From Burkholderiaceae bacterium (GTDB taxonomy: Bacteria > Pseudomonadota > Gammaproteobacteria > Burkholderiales > Burkholderiaceae_E): a stretch of DNA of 64,000 nucleotides. The stretch covers positions 1 to 64,000 of the forward strand of contig JAJPES010000008.1 of assembly GCA_021166725.1 (NCBI GenBank), given 5' to 3'. Shown here one piece after another: positions 63,664 through 64,000 of the stretch (position 1 is the stretch's first letter; every line of letters starts with the position of its first letter). A model generated the notes under the pieces. That model made no database searches, was not told the DNA's origin, and saw nothing but the letters and a program-made list of their open reading frames with translations. A program made the position numbers and the translations under genes.

Positions 63664-64000
63664 TCAGATCCGCTCGGCGACGCGCAGCACGGCGGAGCGC
63701 GCGCGACGGTTGTCCGGTCGGCGACGCCGGGCGCGACGCTGGTCGCGCGCCGAGCCGTGCGTCTCGGCAGCAGCGCTCGTAGCTGCGTGCGCGGTCTCCG
63801 AAGCCAGCCGGCGTGCCAGCGCGTGCAGGCGCGGGATACGCGAGACGACCGAAGCGCCGGTAACCGGATCGCGCACCGCGTCGCGCCCCGATTCCGCGGC
63901 AATGAACTGCTTGACCATCCGGTCTTCCAGCGAATGAAAACTGATGACGACGATGCGCCCGCCTCGCCGCAGGCGCGCGACGGCCCGGTCCAGCGCTATC
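63664..64000 (-). CDS. rsmH: 16S rRNA (cytosine-1402-N4)-methyltransferase RsmH (C-terminal part)
   Basis: The frame enters from the right edge; about 111 residues are visible. [32 protein letters not shown] is the conserved RsmH/MraW motif, followed by an Arg-rich tail ([24 protein letters not shown]) as in this family. Methylates C1402 in the ribosomal P site. It is the usual gene before ftsL; the 5' part and mraZ lie outside. Confidence 0.95.
   Translation of the reverse strand, partial: IALDRAVARLRRGGRIVVISFHSLEDRMVKQFIAAESGRDAVRDPVTGASVVSRIPRLHALARRLASETAHAATSAAAETHGSARDQRRARRRRPDNRRARSAVLRVAERI

Overview
The window is a GC-rich (clearly above 60% by eye), densely packed chromosomal segment from a Gram-negative bacterium, most likely a betaproteobacterium of the Burkholderiales. 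This rests on gene order and protein content. There is a complete mra/dcw cell-wall cluster with a meso-DAP-type MurE. The run lpxC, ftsZ, ftsA, ftsQ, ddl, murC, murG, ftsW, murD, mraY, murF, murE, ftsI, ftsL, rsmH lies beside secA/argJ. A pilB-pilC-pilD-coaE-zapD-yacG run, and rplU-rpmA-obg-proB divergent from ispB, complete the picture. No phage, transposase, CRISPR array or rRNA gene was seen; the only RNA gene is one tRNA-Pro(CGG).

Layout. 1-3.5 kb (+): the 3' end of rppH, a VIT-family transporter, the cbpA-cbpM co-chaperone pair and an ACR3/BASS-type transporter. 3.5-4.4 kb: a gene-free interval filled with long inverted repeats. 4.4-8.6 kb (-): a DapA-family aldolase, fumC and an ABC exporter. 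8.7-10.2 kb (+): a lipoprotein-like metallo-beta-lactamase-fold hydrolase and a small unknown protein. 10.2-13.4 kb (-): rplU-rpmA-obg-proB. 13.4-14.6 kb (+): ispB and tRNA-Pro. 14.6-20.7 kb (-): a four-gene heavy-metal RND efflux operon (adaptor, pump, DUF3240 protein, outer-membrane channel). 20.9-28.3 kb: an acyl-CoA dehydrogenase, a hotdog thioesterase with a flavodoxin, a divergent ferredoxin/flavodoxin-NADP reductase, a TPR-like GGDEF protein and a RocA-type aldehyde dehydrogenase. 28.4-33.1 kb (-): a branched-chain amino-acid type ABC operon, livGFKHM. 33.4-39.3 kb (+): type IV pilus assembly genes, then coaE, zapD and yacG. 39.3-45.3 kb (-): a Nudix-ThiE fusion, a DUF815 ATPase, argJ and secA. 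45.4-45.9 kb (+): dciA. 45.8-64 kb (-): a small membrane protein, lpxC, a peroxiredoxin and the dcw cluster, running off the right edge inside rsmH.

How the genes work together. The right third is one division and peptidoglycan factory. Lipid II is made by MurE/F, MraY, MurD, MurG, MurC and Ddl, and used by FtsW/FtsI at a septum organised by FtsQ/L/A/Z. Genes from ftsL to ftsA overlap or abut within 3 nt, implying translational coupling. The middle holds independent transport and redox units.

No wholly new multi-gene system was found. The points most worth a second look are: a degenerate intergenic repeat family shared by the two large convergent intergenic regions (3.5-4.4 kb and 22.1-22.5 kb); palindromes that carry both stop codons of convergent gene pairs; a Lys inside the FtsZ GTP-binding signature; an Arg in place of the Walker A Lys of LivF; a metal RND pump lacking the DFG of the CzcA motif; and a polypurine/polypyrimidine mirror downstream of ftsZ.
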